In this document: in pieces, positions 1 to 6,458 of the stretch
How positions within the stretch are numbered: position 1 is the stretch's first letter
How the letters are laid out: every line of letters starts with the position of its first letter
DNA from: Armatimonadota bacterium
Lineage (GTDB): Bacteria; Armatimonadota; SYMT01
Length of the DNA: 10,458 nt
Assembly: GCA_020696885.1 (NCBI GenBank)
Contig: JAJFMS010000044.1
Location: forward strand, 1 to 10,458
Direction: 5' to 3'
Notes under the pieces: model-generated
Told to the model about the DNA's origin: nothing
The model's database searches: none
What the model saw: only the letters and a program-made list of their open reading frames with translations
Translations under genes and position numbers: made by a program

Positions 1-1075
1 TTCGTTCGAAAGAGAACTCGGCCGCTCGGCGGGCGCCTGCCGCGCCCATCCGCCGTGTGAGCTCGGGATCGCCCAGTAAGCGAGAGAGGGCGGCAGCCAG
101 CGCGGCCGGGTCGGCCTGCGGAACGATCAACCCGGTCTCGCCCTCGGCCACCACCTCCGGCATCCCGCCGGTGCGCGCCGCCACGACCGGACGCTCCAGG
201 CTCATCGCCTCGAGCAGCGCAAATCCGAAGGACTCCGCCAGGCTGGGCAGGGTCACCAGCGTGCAAAGGGAATACAGCTCCGCCATGTCGCTGCGGCGCC
301 CCAGGAACCGAACCGAACCTTCGACGCCGCGCGCCCGGGCCTCTTGCCGGATCTGGCCCGCGTGCGGCCCGTCCCCTGCCAGGAGGTATGTCACCGGCCC
401 GCAGCGCCGCTCAATCTCCGGGATCGCCTCGAACAGGAACCGGTGACCCTTCTCTTCGTGCAGGCGCGCCACCATCAAGCAGATCGGCCGGCCATCCAGG
501 CCCAGTTCCGCTCGGAGCGCCTCCACGCGCTCCGGCGAAGGTGCGGGGAGCGGCTCCATCCCGTTATAGACCACCCGGATGCTGCGGTCCGGTACCTGCT
601 CCACCTGCATGAGGACCTCGCGGGTGGCCTCGGAGACCGCAATCACCCGATCGGCGTGCCGGGCGCAGAAGCTGTCGATCCGCGTGTGCCACCGCTTGTT
701 CAGGCGGATGTTGTGGTCCGAGTGATGGCGCGTGAATACGAAGGGGACGCGGGCGAGCCGGGCCGCGAACAACCCCACCAGGGTGGGATCGAAACAGTGG
801 GCGTGCAGAATCGCGCCGCGCTTCCGTAAGAGGCGCGCTAACCCGAGGATCGCCCGGGGATAGGCGAGGCGGCCCCGCGCGGCAAGATCGAAGGTCGGCA
901 GGTCCATCTCCCGCATCCGACGCTGCAGGCCGCCGGGAGGGTTGAGCGACCCGATCGCCACCGGATGCCGCTCCCCGTCATGCCAGCGCGCGATCGATCG
1001 GAAGTAGGCCGTGTCCTGGGAAGCGTCGATCAGGTGCAGGACCGGACGCCCGCGGGTCTGGGTTGGCGCAGTCAC
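1..1075 (-). CDS. GT4-family glycosyltransferase (3' end cut by window edge)
   Basis: Retaining GT-B glycosyltransferase (glycosyl transferases group 1) that probably adds a sugar from a nucleotide donor to a lipid-linked glycan on the cytoplasmic side of the membrane. I read 358 codons before the window ends. The N-terminal acceptor half has HAHCFDP at 91-97 and RHHSDHN at 116-122. The donor half has MVARLHEEKGH at 201-211, with R204 and K209 in the usual phosphate-binding places, then AGDGP at 233-237 and the E-x7-E signature ESFGFALLE at 281-289, followed by GGMPEVV. Only a short C-terminal tail should be missing. The start is a GTG three bases after the TAA stop of the tandem GT2; the codon before it is CGC and the one before that is the neighbour's stop, so no earlier start exists. 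GAGG at 1084-1087 sits 8 bases upstream, inside the end of the preceding gene, implying coupled translation. The family call is secure; donor and acceptor are unknown. Confidence 0.93.
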   Translation of the reverse strand, partial: MTAPTQTRGRPVLHLIDASQDTAYFRSIARWHDGERHPVAIGSLNPPGGLQRRMREMDLPTFDLAARGRLAYPRAILGLARLLRKRGAILHAHCFDPTLVGLFAARLARVPFVFTRHHSDHNIRLNKRWHTRIDSFCARHADRVIAVSEATREVLMQVEQVPDRSIRVVYNGMEPLPAPSPERVEALRAELGLDGRPICLMVARLHEEKGHRFLFEAIPEIERRCGPVTYLLAGDGPHAGQIRQEARARGVEGSVRFLGRRSDMAELYSLCTLVTLPSLAESFGFALLEAMSLERPVVAARTGGMPEVVAEGETGLIVPQADPAALAAALSRLLGDPELTRRMGAAGARRAAEFSFER

Positions 1076-1078
1076 GCG

Positions 1079-3145
1079 TTACGCCTCGAGCGCGGCGGTG
1101 CGGGCGGCCGGCGGGCGCTCTTGATAGCGCCGCAGCCCTTCGCGCACGCCCCGGTAGATCGCCACCGCTACGGCGATGTCGTAGGCCCACCAGTTGAAGG
1201 AGCTGCGGGGCGCCGACCGCTCCGCGGCCGAACAGAGCTGCCTCAGCAGCCAGCGGCCAGGCGGCGTGGCGAGGAGGGCCTTCGCCCCTTTACGCAGCAC
1301 GAGGCCCGCCGGCTCGCGGCCCCAACTGACCGGTGCGTTCCGCCAGATCACGGTCCGGCGCGGGCTGGCATCGCCATACTTCCGCCAGAGCAGCGCGTCG
1401 GCGATGCTATAAATCCGCTGTCGCTCGCAGAACTGCTCCAGGGAAACGGAGGCCCAGTCGGAGTGCAGGGTGCGGATGCCGGGATGGTACAGCACCCGCA
1501 CCCCCTGCTGCCGGGCACGCAGCGTCAGGTCCCAATCCTCGCTGCTGGGTGTGGTGAAACTCTCGTCGAAGCCGCCCAACTGCCGGAAGTCTTCCGCCGG
1601 CAGAGAGAGATTGGCCGCGGAGCCGCCCGGGGAGTCCGAGAGGCGGCCGGGGAGCTGCTGCTCGTGGAAGCGCTCCCAGACGGCGTTGCGGTACTCCCCA
1701 AACGGGGTCTTGCGCAGCTCGGGGGGATGCAGGATCCGGCCCGTGATCCAGCAGCCTTTGTTCGCAACCACCGCGCGCACGTGCTGGTCCACAAAATCCG
1801 GCTGCACTTCGATGTCGTCATCCAGGAAGATGAGCACTTCGCCGCGCGCTGCCGCTGCCCCGCGGTTACGCGCCGCCGCCGGACCGGCGTTCGCCTGCTT
1901 GAGGTACTGCACGCGGAAAGGAGCGGTCTCGGTCCACCGGCGAATCACCGCTTCGGTATCGTCCGACGAGCCGTCGTCCACCACCACGACCTCCCACAGC
2001 GCGGGGTCACGGCGGACCTTCGCCAGCTCGGTGAGCGTGGCGTCGATCAGGGAGGACCGGTTGTGCGTGGGGATGACGACGGAGGCGACTACCTGCGAGG
2101 TCGCGTCCGAACTCTTCGGCCGGAACCCCGGAGGCGCCGGTCCGATCCCGTTGCCGGCGACCTGTGAATCGATGGCGGGATAGCGCCGCAAGCCGCCGCG
2201 CACGCCGTGATAGATCGCCGCACCCACCGCGAGGTCGTAGGCCCTGCGGTTGAGCGAGCTATCCGGCGCCACCAGCTCCGTCAGCCGGCACCAGGAGAGC
2301 AGCGCCGCGCGTCCGATCGCGCCCGAAAAGACCCGCTTGGCTACCTTTTTCGCCACCAATCGAGGCGGGTCGGTTCCCCAGGCTACCGGGCTGTTCTCCC
2401 GGATCATGGGCGCGCGCGCGATCGAGTCGCCGTACTTGCGCCACAGGAGCACGTCCGAGTAGCTGTACAGGCGCTGGCGCTCGCAGAATCGGGGGAGGTC
2501 GATCGCCCAGTCGTTGTGGAGCACGGTGATGCCGGGATGGTACAGGATCCGAGTGCCGCTATTCCGCGCCCGGAAGCCGAGCTCCCAGTCCTCACTACTG
2601 GCGATGGTGAAGCTCTGGTCGAAGCCGCCCAGCTCCTCGAAGTCCTGCCGGGGCAGCGCCAGGTTTTGCGTGGTGACCCACACCGTCTCCTGCAACTGAT
2701 CGCTCTGAAACGACTGATGGAACCGCTCGTGCTGGCGGTCGCGATACCGGCCGAATGGTGTCTGCTGCAGCTCCCGGGGCTGGAGCACCCGCCCGCCGAT
2801 CCAGGTGTTCGGGTTGGCTTCCAGCGCGGTCAGGTGCAGGCGCAGGAAGTCCGGCTGCACGAGCACGTCGTTGTCGATGAAGATCAGGTATTTCCCGCGG
2901 GCCTCGGCGGCGCCCCGGTTGCGGGCCGCAGCAGGGCCGGCGTTCATCTGGCGGAAGAGCCGCACGGGCGCCCCGGTGCGCTCGATCCACTCCTGCACCG
3001 GAGCCTGGATGTCGCTTGGAGAACCGTCGTCCACGACCACCGCTTCCCAGCGGTCACGCGGATAGTCGAGGCGCAGCAGCGCCTCCAACGTCTGCAGGAG
3101 GGCGTCCGGCCGGCCGTAGGTCGGGATAACGATCGTTACATCCAT
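1079..3145 (-). CDS. Tandem two-domain GT2 glycosyltransferase (internal duplication)
   Basis: A 688-residue protein made of two complete, homologous GT-A (GT2) units. Unit A is about residues 1-322 and unit B about 352-674, joined by a roughly 30-residue linker rich in Pro, Gly and Ser; alignment is almost gapless at an offset of 351 residues. Each unit has the start strand (VIPTY 6-10; VIPTH 357-361), VVVDDGS (37-42; 387-393), NAGPAAARNRGAA (68-80; 419-431), a DxD metal site (DND 91-93; DDD 442-444), SSEDW (183-187; 534-538), LYHPGI, FCERQR, LLWRKYGD, and a C-terminal YD-AV--AIY-GVR-GLRRY segment. Both catalytic sites look intact, so the protein may add two sugars in turn or alternate as a polymerase. 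That is known for two-domain GT2 enzymes such as chondroitin and hyaluronan synthases, but it is inference here. No signal peptide or clear membrane segment is seen. The ATG at 3145 has no recognisable Shine-Dalgarno sequence, and the gene follows a 182-base gap. The GT4 gene follows 3 bases downstream. Confidence 0.93.
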   Translation of the reverse strand: MDVTIVIPTYGRPDALLQTLEALLRLDYPRDRWEAVVVDDGSPSDIQAPVQEWIERTGAPVRLFRQMNAGPAAARNRGAAEARGKYLIFIDNDVLVQPDFLRLHLTALEANPNTWIGGRVLQPRELQQTPFGRYRDRQHERFHQSFQSDQLQETVWVTTQNLALPRQDFEELGGFDQSFTIASSEDWELGFRARNSGTRILYHPGITVLHNDWAIDLPRFCERQRLYSYSDVLLWRKYGDSIARAPMIRENSPVAWGTDPPRLVAKKVAKRVFSGAIGRAALLSWCRLTELVAPDSSLNRRAYDLAVGAAIYHGVRGGLRRYPAIDSQVAGNGIGPAPPGFRPKSSDATSQVVASVVIPTHNRSSLIDATLTELAKVRRDPALWEVVVVDDGSSDDTEAVIRRWTETAPFRVQYLKQANAGPAAARNRGAAAARGEVLIFLDDDIEVQPDFVDQHVRAVVANKGCWITGRILHPPELRKTPFGEYRNAVWERFHEQQLPGRLSDSPGGSAANLSLPAEDFRQLGGFDESFTTPSSEDWDLTLRARQQGVRVLYHPGIRTLHSDWASVSLEQFCERQRIYSIADALLWRKYGDASPRRTVIWRNAPVSWGREPAGLVLRKGAKALLATPPGRWLLRQLCSAAERSAPRSSFNWWAYDIAVAVAIYRGVREGLRRYQERPPAARTAALEA
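1084..1087 (-). promoter_or_regulatory. Ribosome binding site for the GT4 gene
   Basis: Reads GAGG on the minus strand, 8 bases before the GTG at 1075-1073. It lies inside the last codons of the tandem GT2 gene. It supports the GTG start, which no upstream alternative can replace because of the in-frame stop. Confidence 0.6.
1124..2092 (-). repeat. Intragenic duplication, copy B (C-terminal GT2 unit)
   Basis: Encodes residues 352-674 of the tandem GT2 and matches copy A nearly end to end, with one visible single-residue insertion (near ASVSLEQF against AIDLPRF). By eye, more than half of aligned residues are identical. The acceptor-side stretch differs most (residues about 145-160 in A, 496-511 in B), which suggests the two units handle different sugars. 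Confidence 0.85.
2180..3145 (-). repeat. Intragenic duplication, copy A (N-terminal GT2 unit)
   Basis: Encodes residues 1-322 of the tandem GT2. It is homologous to copy B at both protein and DNA level. An exact 18-base match, GATGCCGGGATGGTACAG on the plus strand, lies at 2528-2545 here and at 1475-1492 in copy B. The offset is 1053 bases, exactly 351 codons, equal to the protein offset. Confidence 0.85.
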
Positions 3146-3193
3146 GCGTTCATTGATTGATTACTGATCCGAGCATTGACTACTAAAGTCCCA

Positions 3194-3264
3194 GGAGTAA
3201 TGGAGTGGCGGAGTATTGGAGTAGCAGGCACCAATACGCCAGTTCTCCAGCACTCCATTACTCC
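3194..3264. repeat. Intergenic inverted repeat built of 8-base GGAGTNNN units
   Basis: The left arm GGAGTAATGGAGTG (3194-3207) and right arm CACTCCATTACTCC (3251-3264) are a perfect 14-base inverted repeat. Inside it, GTATTGG (3213-3219) pairs with CCAATAC (3231-3237), leaving an 11-base loop. Each arm is itself a period-8 array: on the plus strand from 3194 the units are GGAGTAAT, GGAGTGGC, GGAGTATT, GGAGT. The complement of the right arm reads GGAGTAAT, GGAGTGCT, GGAGAACT, GGCGTATT, GG. It sits between the end of the single GT2 gene (3328) and the start of the tandem GT2 (3145). No T-run follows on either strand, so a classical intrinsic terminator is not supported, though the RNA would fold and could slow polymerase or protect an mRNA end. 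Confidence 0.8.
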
Positions 3265-3298
3265 GTCCTCGTTAGCGGCTTCTGCTCCCATCAGTAAG

Positions 3299-3310
3299 AC
3301 CGGTACCGGT
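3299..3310. repeat. 12-base perfect palindrome
   Basis: ACCGGTACCGGT reads the same on both strands and is itself two copies of ACCGGT. It lies 18 bases beyond the stop of the single GT2 gene, in the same gap as the period-8 hairpin. It could be a protein-binding site or chance in GC-rich DNA; nothing else in the sequence decides this. Confidence 0.4.
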
Positions 3311-3327
3311 GCGCCGTTCCCCGGCCG

Positions 3328-4299
3328 CTACGCCGCCTGCTGGCTCCCACGGAGCGACTGTACCTTCTGAAACCAGCCGTATCCCAGGTAGGTGGCCAGC
3401 CACAGCACCCAGTACCGGGGCTGCGCCGCAATCCCCGGATAGGCTCGGGTGGCGGCACGGAGCTGCGCGCGCGCGGCTGCTGGAAATCCGGTGAGGCACA
3501 TCTCTTCCGCGAAGCACCAGGTACGATGGGCGATGCCGCGGCGGACGGCGGGACGCAGGCTGTGCAGCGCCGTGTGCGCCGCCGGCAGGTGCGCGAAGAT
3601 ATCGTCGAACATCCACTGCTCATCGCGGCCGTTGCGAGCGGTGGACATCACGCCGGTGGTGCCGCTCTGGCCGTGCTGCCGATAACGGGAGAGCGGCTCC
3701 GCCAGGTAAGCGACGGGCGCGTGGAGCGCCAGCCGGATCCACATGTGCCAGTCCACCCCCCATACGACCTGCTCCGTAAAGCGGCCCGCCGCCGCGAAGG
3801 CGGTCTGCCGCACGAGCACGCCGGCCGGGTTTACCAGGCAGCCTTCCAGCATCAGGCGACGCGCGAACGCGTCTCCGGGCACCACCTGGTCGTCCGGATA
3901 GGCTCGCTGGAGGTGCATCGGTCCGCCCGCGGCGTCGATGTGCTGCGCGCAGCAGAAGAGCATCCCCACATCGGGGTGGCGATCCAGCACCGGCACGGCG
4001 CGAGCGAGGTGCGTCGGGGCGAGGAGATCGTCGCCGTGCAGCAGCATCACGTACGGCGCAAGGGCCAGCTCCAGGCAGCGGTTCCAGTTTGCGGCCTGCC
4101 CCACCAGCTCCTCGAAGCGGATGTACCGGAGCCGGGGGTCCGTGTAGCGCGCGCACAGCTCCGGGGTGCCGTCCGTCGAGGCGTTGTCTACGACAACCAG
4201 CTCGAAATCGGTGAACTCCTGCGCCAGAACGCTTTCGATCGTCTCGCCGAGAAACCGGGCAGAGTTATAGGTAGGAATACAGACGCTGACGGCGGGCAC
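3328..4299 (-). CDS. GT2-family glycosyltransferase, single domain
   Basis: A 323-residue inverting GT-A glycosyltransferase. The N-terminal strand SVCIPTYNS (5-13) and VVVDNASTDGT (35-45) form the nucleotide-binding start of the fold. The metal site is the LHGDD variant (87-91), common in GT2 proteins. DWHMWIRL (183-190) takes the place of the ED-W catalytic motif, and YRQHGQSGT (206-214) is a typical late GT2 motif. The C-terminal part is Ala- and Arg-rich and ends in an aromatic stretch (WVLWLATYLGYGWF, 297-310) that may touch the membrane. It probably adds one sugar to a lipid-linked intermediate in the cytoplasm. The start is GTG at 4299, chosen because AGGAG lies 5 bases upstream and the IPTYNS motif follows at once. 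The stop of the membrane-protein gene upstream lies within this Shine-Dalgarno sequence, so the two are coupled. It is not closely similar to either unit of the tandem GT2. The sugar is unknown. Confidence 0.92.
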   Translation of the reverse strand: MPAVSVCIPTYNSARFLGETIESVLAQEFTDFELVVVDNASTDGTPELCARYTDPRLRYIRFEELVGQAANWNRCLELALAPYVMLLHGDDLLAPTHLARAVPVLDRHPDVGMLFCCAQHIDAAGGPMHLQRAYPDDQVVPGDAFARRLMLEGCLVNPAGVLVRQTAFAAAGRFTEQVVWGVDWHMWIRLALHAPVAYLAEPLSRYRQHGQSGTTGVMSTARNGRDEQWMFDDIFAHLPAAHTALHSLRPAVRRGIAHRTWCFAEEMCLTGFPAAARAQLRAATRAYPGIAAQPRYWVLWLATYLGYGWFQKVQSLRGSQQAA

Positions 4300-4304
4300 G
4301 GTCG

Positions 4305-4309
4305 CTCCT
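4305..4309 (-). promoter_or_regulatory. Ribosome binding site for the single GT2 gene
   Basis: Reads AGGAG on the minus strand, 5 bases before the GTG start at 4299. It overlaps the TAG stop (4310-4308) of the upstream membrane-protein gene. It fixes the GTG start. Confidence 0.7.
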
Positions 4310-5297
4310 AAGGGGTTGCAGCCTCACACTTATTGTGTCGGATCAAGTCCTTGATTGCATCCCCGCCGCCCCCCACCAGAATCGCCGGAATTACCAGAAG
4401 GTACGCATCCCAGAAGATCCGCGGCTCGCTCAGGCGTCCCACGAAGCACAGTCCACCGGCGTAGAGCAGCCCGATGATCGCCATGCCCCGGGGTAGCCCG
4501 GTGAGGCGCGGCAGGCCCGGTACGGCCAGAGCGAGCGGTAAAAACAGCACCAGCAGACGCAGCATCCCTTCCAGGGCTCCGGCTTCCGCCACCCAGTGCA
4601 GGTTGAAGCCCGCGGTGGCATCGTAGTCCGGCCCCGGGAACATCCAGCTCAGCGCGCCCCGAGCGGCGGCGTAACACGCGACCTGTGCCGCCGTGATCTT
4701 CCAGAGCGCCGGGAGCGTGGTCTTCCGCAGCCGTGCGGCACAGAACACCAGCACCAATAGGAGCGTGGACTCCCGGACAAACGTGCCGACGAGGATCAGC
4801 AGGCAGAGCGCCCCATACCGCTCCCGCTGGATGCACAGCAGCCCGGCCACCAGCACCAGCAGCGAGGGAAACGAATCCAGCACCGGGTTGGCGTAGAATC
4901 CCAGCGGCAGCAGACAGGCGAACAACAGCGGCGCCGCAACGGCAGCCGCTCCCCAACCGAGGCCGACCAGCAGTAGCTCCAGGCCGGTCAGAACGCCGCA
5001 GAGGGTCACGGTCCGGATTCCCAGCTCCACCGTGGTGAGCGGGATGCCGGTGCGGTCCCGAAGCTGCACGGCCGCCCACGGAACCAGGATCCGGCGCTGG
5101 ATCGGCGTTTTGGACGTGAACGCTGCGATCTTCTCCGTGCCGTATCGCGTGCCCGCGTGGGGTGCGTTCGTCTCCCGCAGCCGGTGCTGCAGCGTGGCCA
5201 GCATCAGCGCGAGGGCGAAGTACAGTAGGAGCCGGAAGAGGCTGGGCGCCAGCGGTCTGATCGCAGTGCTAGTCAACCCGGTTACCGCTTCCTTCAT
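4308..5297 (-). CDS. Polytopic membrane protein of unknown function
   Basis: I do not recognise this 329-residue protein. Hydrophobic stretches near residues 19-38, 93-113, 117-135, 143-157, 163-187, 201-218, 244-262, 270-288 and 294-309 suggest 8 or 9 membrane helices. A 54-residue polar loop (39-92) contains QRRILVPWA (68-76). Charged residues beside or in helices stand out: D141 in NPVLDSFPS, R175-E176 in TFVRES, and E291 and R293 in SEPRIFWDAYLLVIP. This pattern recalls uncharacterised GT-C-like or EpsG/Wzy-like proteins of glycan clusters, so a membrane glycosyltransferase or polymerase role is possible but unproven. It is shorter than most Wzy polymerases. The ATG start lies 54 bases after the acyltransferase stop, with only a distant GAGG upstream, so the start is less certain than in neighbouring genes. 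Its stop overlaps the ribosome binding site of the next gene. Confidence 0.8.
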   Translation of the reverse strand: MKEAVTGLTSTAIRPLAPSLFRLLLYFALALMLATLQHRLRETNAPHAGTRYGTEKIAAFTSKTPIQRRILVPWAAVQLRDRTGIPLTTVELGIRTVTLCGVLTGLELLLVGLGWGAAAVAAPLLFACLLPLGFYANPVLDSFPSLLVLVAGLLCIQRERYGALCLLILVGTFVRESTLLLVLVFCAARLRKTTLPALWKITAAQVACYAAARGALSWMFPGPDYDATAGFNLHWVAEAGALEGMLRLLVLFLPLALAVPGLPRLTGLPRGMAIIGLLYAGGLCFVGRLSEPRIFWDAYLLVIPAILVGGGGDAIKDLIRHNKCEAATP

Positions 5298-5351
5298 CCG
5301 AACAGATCCTCACCCCGCCTGGACAACAGCCTTCTGGGGCCTGCGGCGCCT

Positions 5352-6458
5352 CTACTGGGCGGCGGCTTTCGCTTTGGGCTTCCAGCGCAGGCAGGGGGAC
5401 TCGATCAGCTTCCAGCTCCCCCACGCGAACGCCAGCGCGATCGGCATGGCTGTGCCGAAGAGCAGCACCGGCGAGATTCCCGGAACGTGGCGCACCAGGA
5501 CCTGCTGAATCGGGTAGGCGTACAGGTACGTGCCGTACGAGAGGTCCAGGTGGGTCATCCACGCGGGCGATTTCATCCGCGGATGCCAGGCCAGCCAGAA
5601 CAAGACGTAGGTGCCGCAGATCGGCCAGAGCACGCGGAACAGCGGCAGGCTCAACAGCGAGCACGCGAGCACTCCCAGGCAGACCGCTGCCAAGGCTCCG
5701 GTGTGCGGGATCCGCTGCCGGTACATCAGGAACGCCGCCCCGGCCAGGAACGACGAAAGGAGCCGCGGCCACCGCCCTTGCCAGAACAACGGCAGCGGCA
5801 CCCGCAGCTCATACCAGCAACTGTCTCCCCCGGCGGAACACCAGGCGAGCTGCGGCAGGAACTGCTGGACCGCGTAGAGCGTTAGAAAAGCCGCGAAGAG
5901 CCCCAGCAGCACGCCGGGGCGCCGGTAGGCGCCGAAGAGCGTTAGCAAGGGCACGACCAGGTAGCAGATGAACTCGGCCTGAATGGTCCATGACGAGCCG
6001 TTCAGGTACGGGTCCGGCGCATCCGCGAACGCGCCGGGCGTCTGGATCATCCCCAGCCGGACCAGGTCGAACAGGTAGCGAGGAAGACTCAGCTCCTGGT
6101 AGTAGGCCTGAACGTCCGGCACCCCGAGGGCAGCAAACCCGAGGGCACAGATCAGCCCCGCCGCCAGGTATCCCGGATAGATCCGCAGCACCCGCTTGCG
6201 CAGGTAGTCCCCAAACGAGCGGCTTCGCAGCCAGGAGGCCGTGATGAGACAACCTGAAACTGCGAAGAAGCTGTTGACGGCCAGATCGCCGAGCTCACCG
6301 GCCCAGGGAATGCGCTCCCGCTCCGACAGCGGGGTCAGCAGGGAGAAGGAGTGCGCGAGAATCACCCCCAGCGCCAGCACCAGCCGGAGCAGCGTGAAGT
6401 GGTTGGCCTTGGGCCGCAGATCCCACGCCGGTTCCTCTGCCAGGTCAGTTTCGCTCAT
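5352..6458 (-). CDS. Membrane O-acyltransferase, acyltransferase-3 (OafA/YrhL-like) family
   Basis: A 368-residue integral membrane protein that moves acyl groups, usually acetyl, onto sugars of exported glycans. Family marks in order are R25 with AHS and H36 in the first helix (RLVLALGVILAHS), FFAVSGCLI (64-72), YLRKRVLRIYP (85-95), GSSWTIQAEF (154-163), DLSYGTYLYAYP (305-316) and WKLIESP (349-355). There are about ten hydrophobic helices. Length matches a stand-alone AT3 domain, with no SGNH or other extra domain. I choose the ATG at 6458: a TTG two codons earlier (6464) is possible, but AAGG lies 7 bases before the ATG. The start overlaps the flavoprotein gene by 14 bases, so translation is coupled. 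Context suggests it decorates the glycan made from the sugar produced by the upstream genes. The acceptor sugar and acyl group cannot be told from sequence. Confidence 0.93.
   Translation of the reverse strand: MSETDLAEEPAWDLRPKANHFTLLRLVLALGVILAHSFSLLTPLSERERIPWAGELGDLAVNSFFAVSGCLITASWLRSRSFGDYLRKRVLRIYPGYLAAGLICALGFAALGVPDVQAYYQELSLPRYLFDLVRLGMIQTPGAFADAPDPYLNGSSWTIQAEFICYLVVPLLTLFGAYRRPGVLLGLFAAFLTLYAVQQFLPQLAWCSAGGDSCWYELRVPLPLFWQGRWPRLLSSFLAGAAFLMYRQRIPHTGALAAVCLGVLACSLLSLPLFRVLWPICGTYVLFWLAWHPRMKSPAWMTHLDLSYGTYLYAYPIQQVLVRHVPGISPVLLFGTAMPIALAFAWGSWKLIESPCLRWKPKAKAAAQ

Noticed and set aside
965..2167. A 400-codon open frame on the plus strand opposite the tandem GT2
   Set aside because: It lies wholly antisense to a clear GT2 gene. 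Its translation is Arg/Ala/Gly/Pro-rich without family motifs, as expected from strong third-position GC bias.
2207..3160. A 317-codon plus-strand open frame opposite GT2 unit A
   Set aside because: It is the antisense shadow of unit A. It resembles the shadow over unit B only because the two sense units are duplicates.
3146..3190. A sigma-70 promoter before the tandem GT2
   Set aside because: The stretch is AT-rich, but on the minus strand I find only weak matches (TTTAGT, then TAATCA 18 bases later), not enough to call a promoter.
3194..3264. Inverted repeat as an intrinsic terminator
   Set aside because: No T-run follows the stem on either strand, and the loop and internal mismatches are large. 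A structural repeat is the better description.
3176..3370. A 64-codon plus-strand frame in the intergenic gap
   Set aside because: Most of it is translation of the period-8 repeat (HSITPS-like text), and it ends antisense inside the GT2 gene. No ribosome binding site with a family match supports it.
3526..4311. A 261-codon plus-strand frame opposite the single GT2 gene
   Set aside because: It is antisense to a GT2 gene with full motifs and shows only composition-driven sequence.
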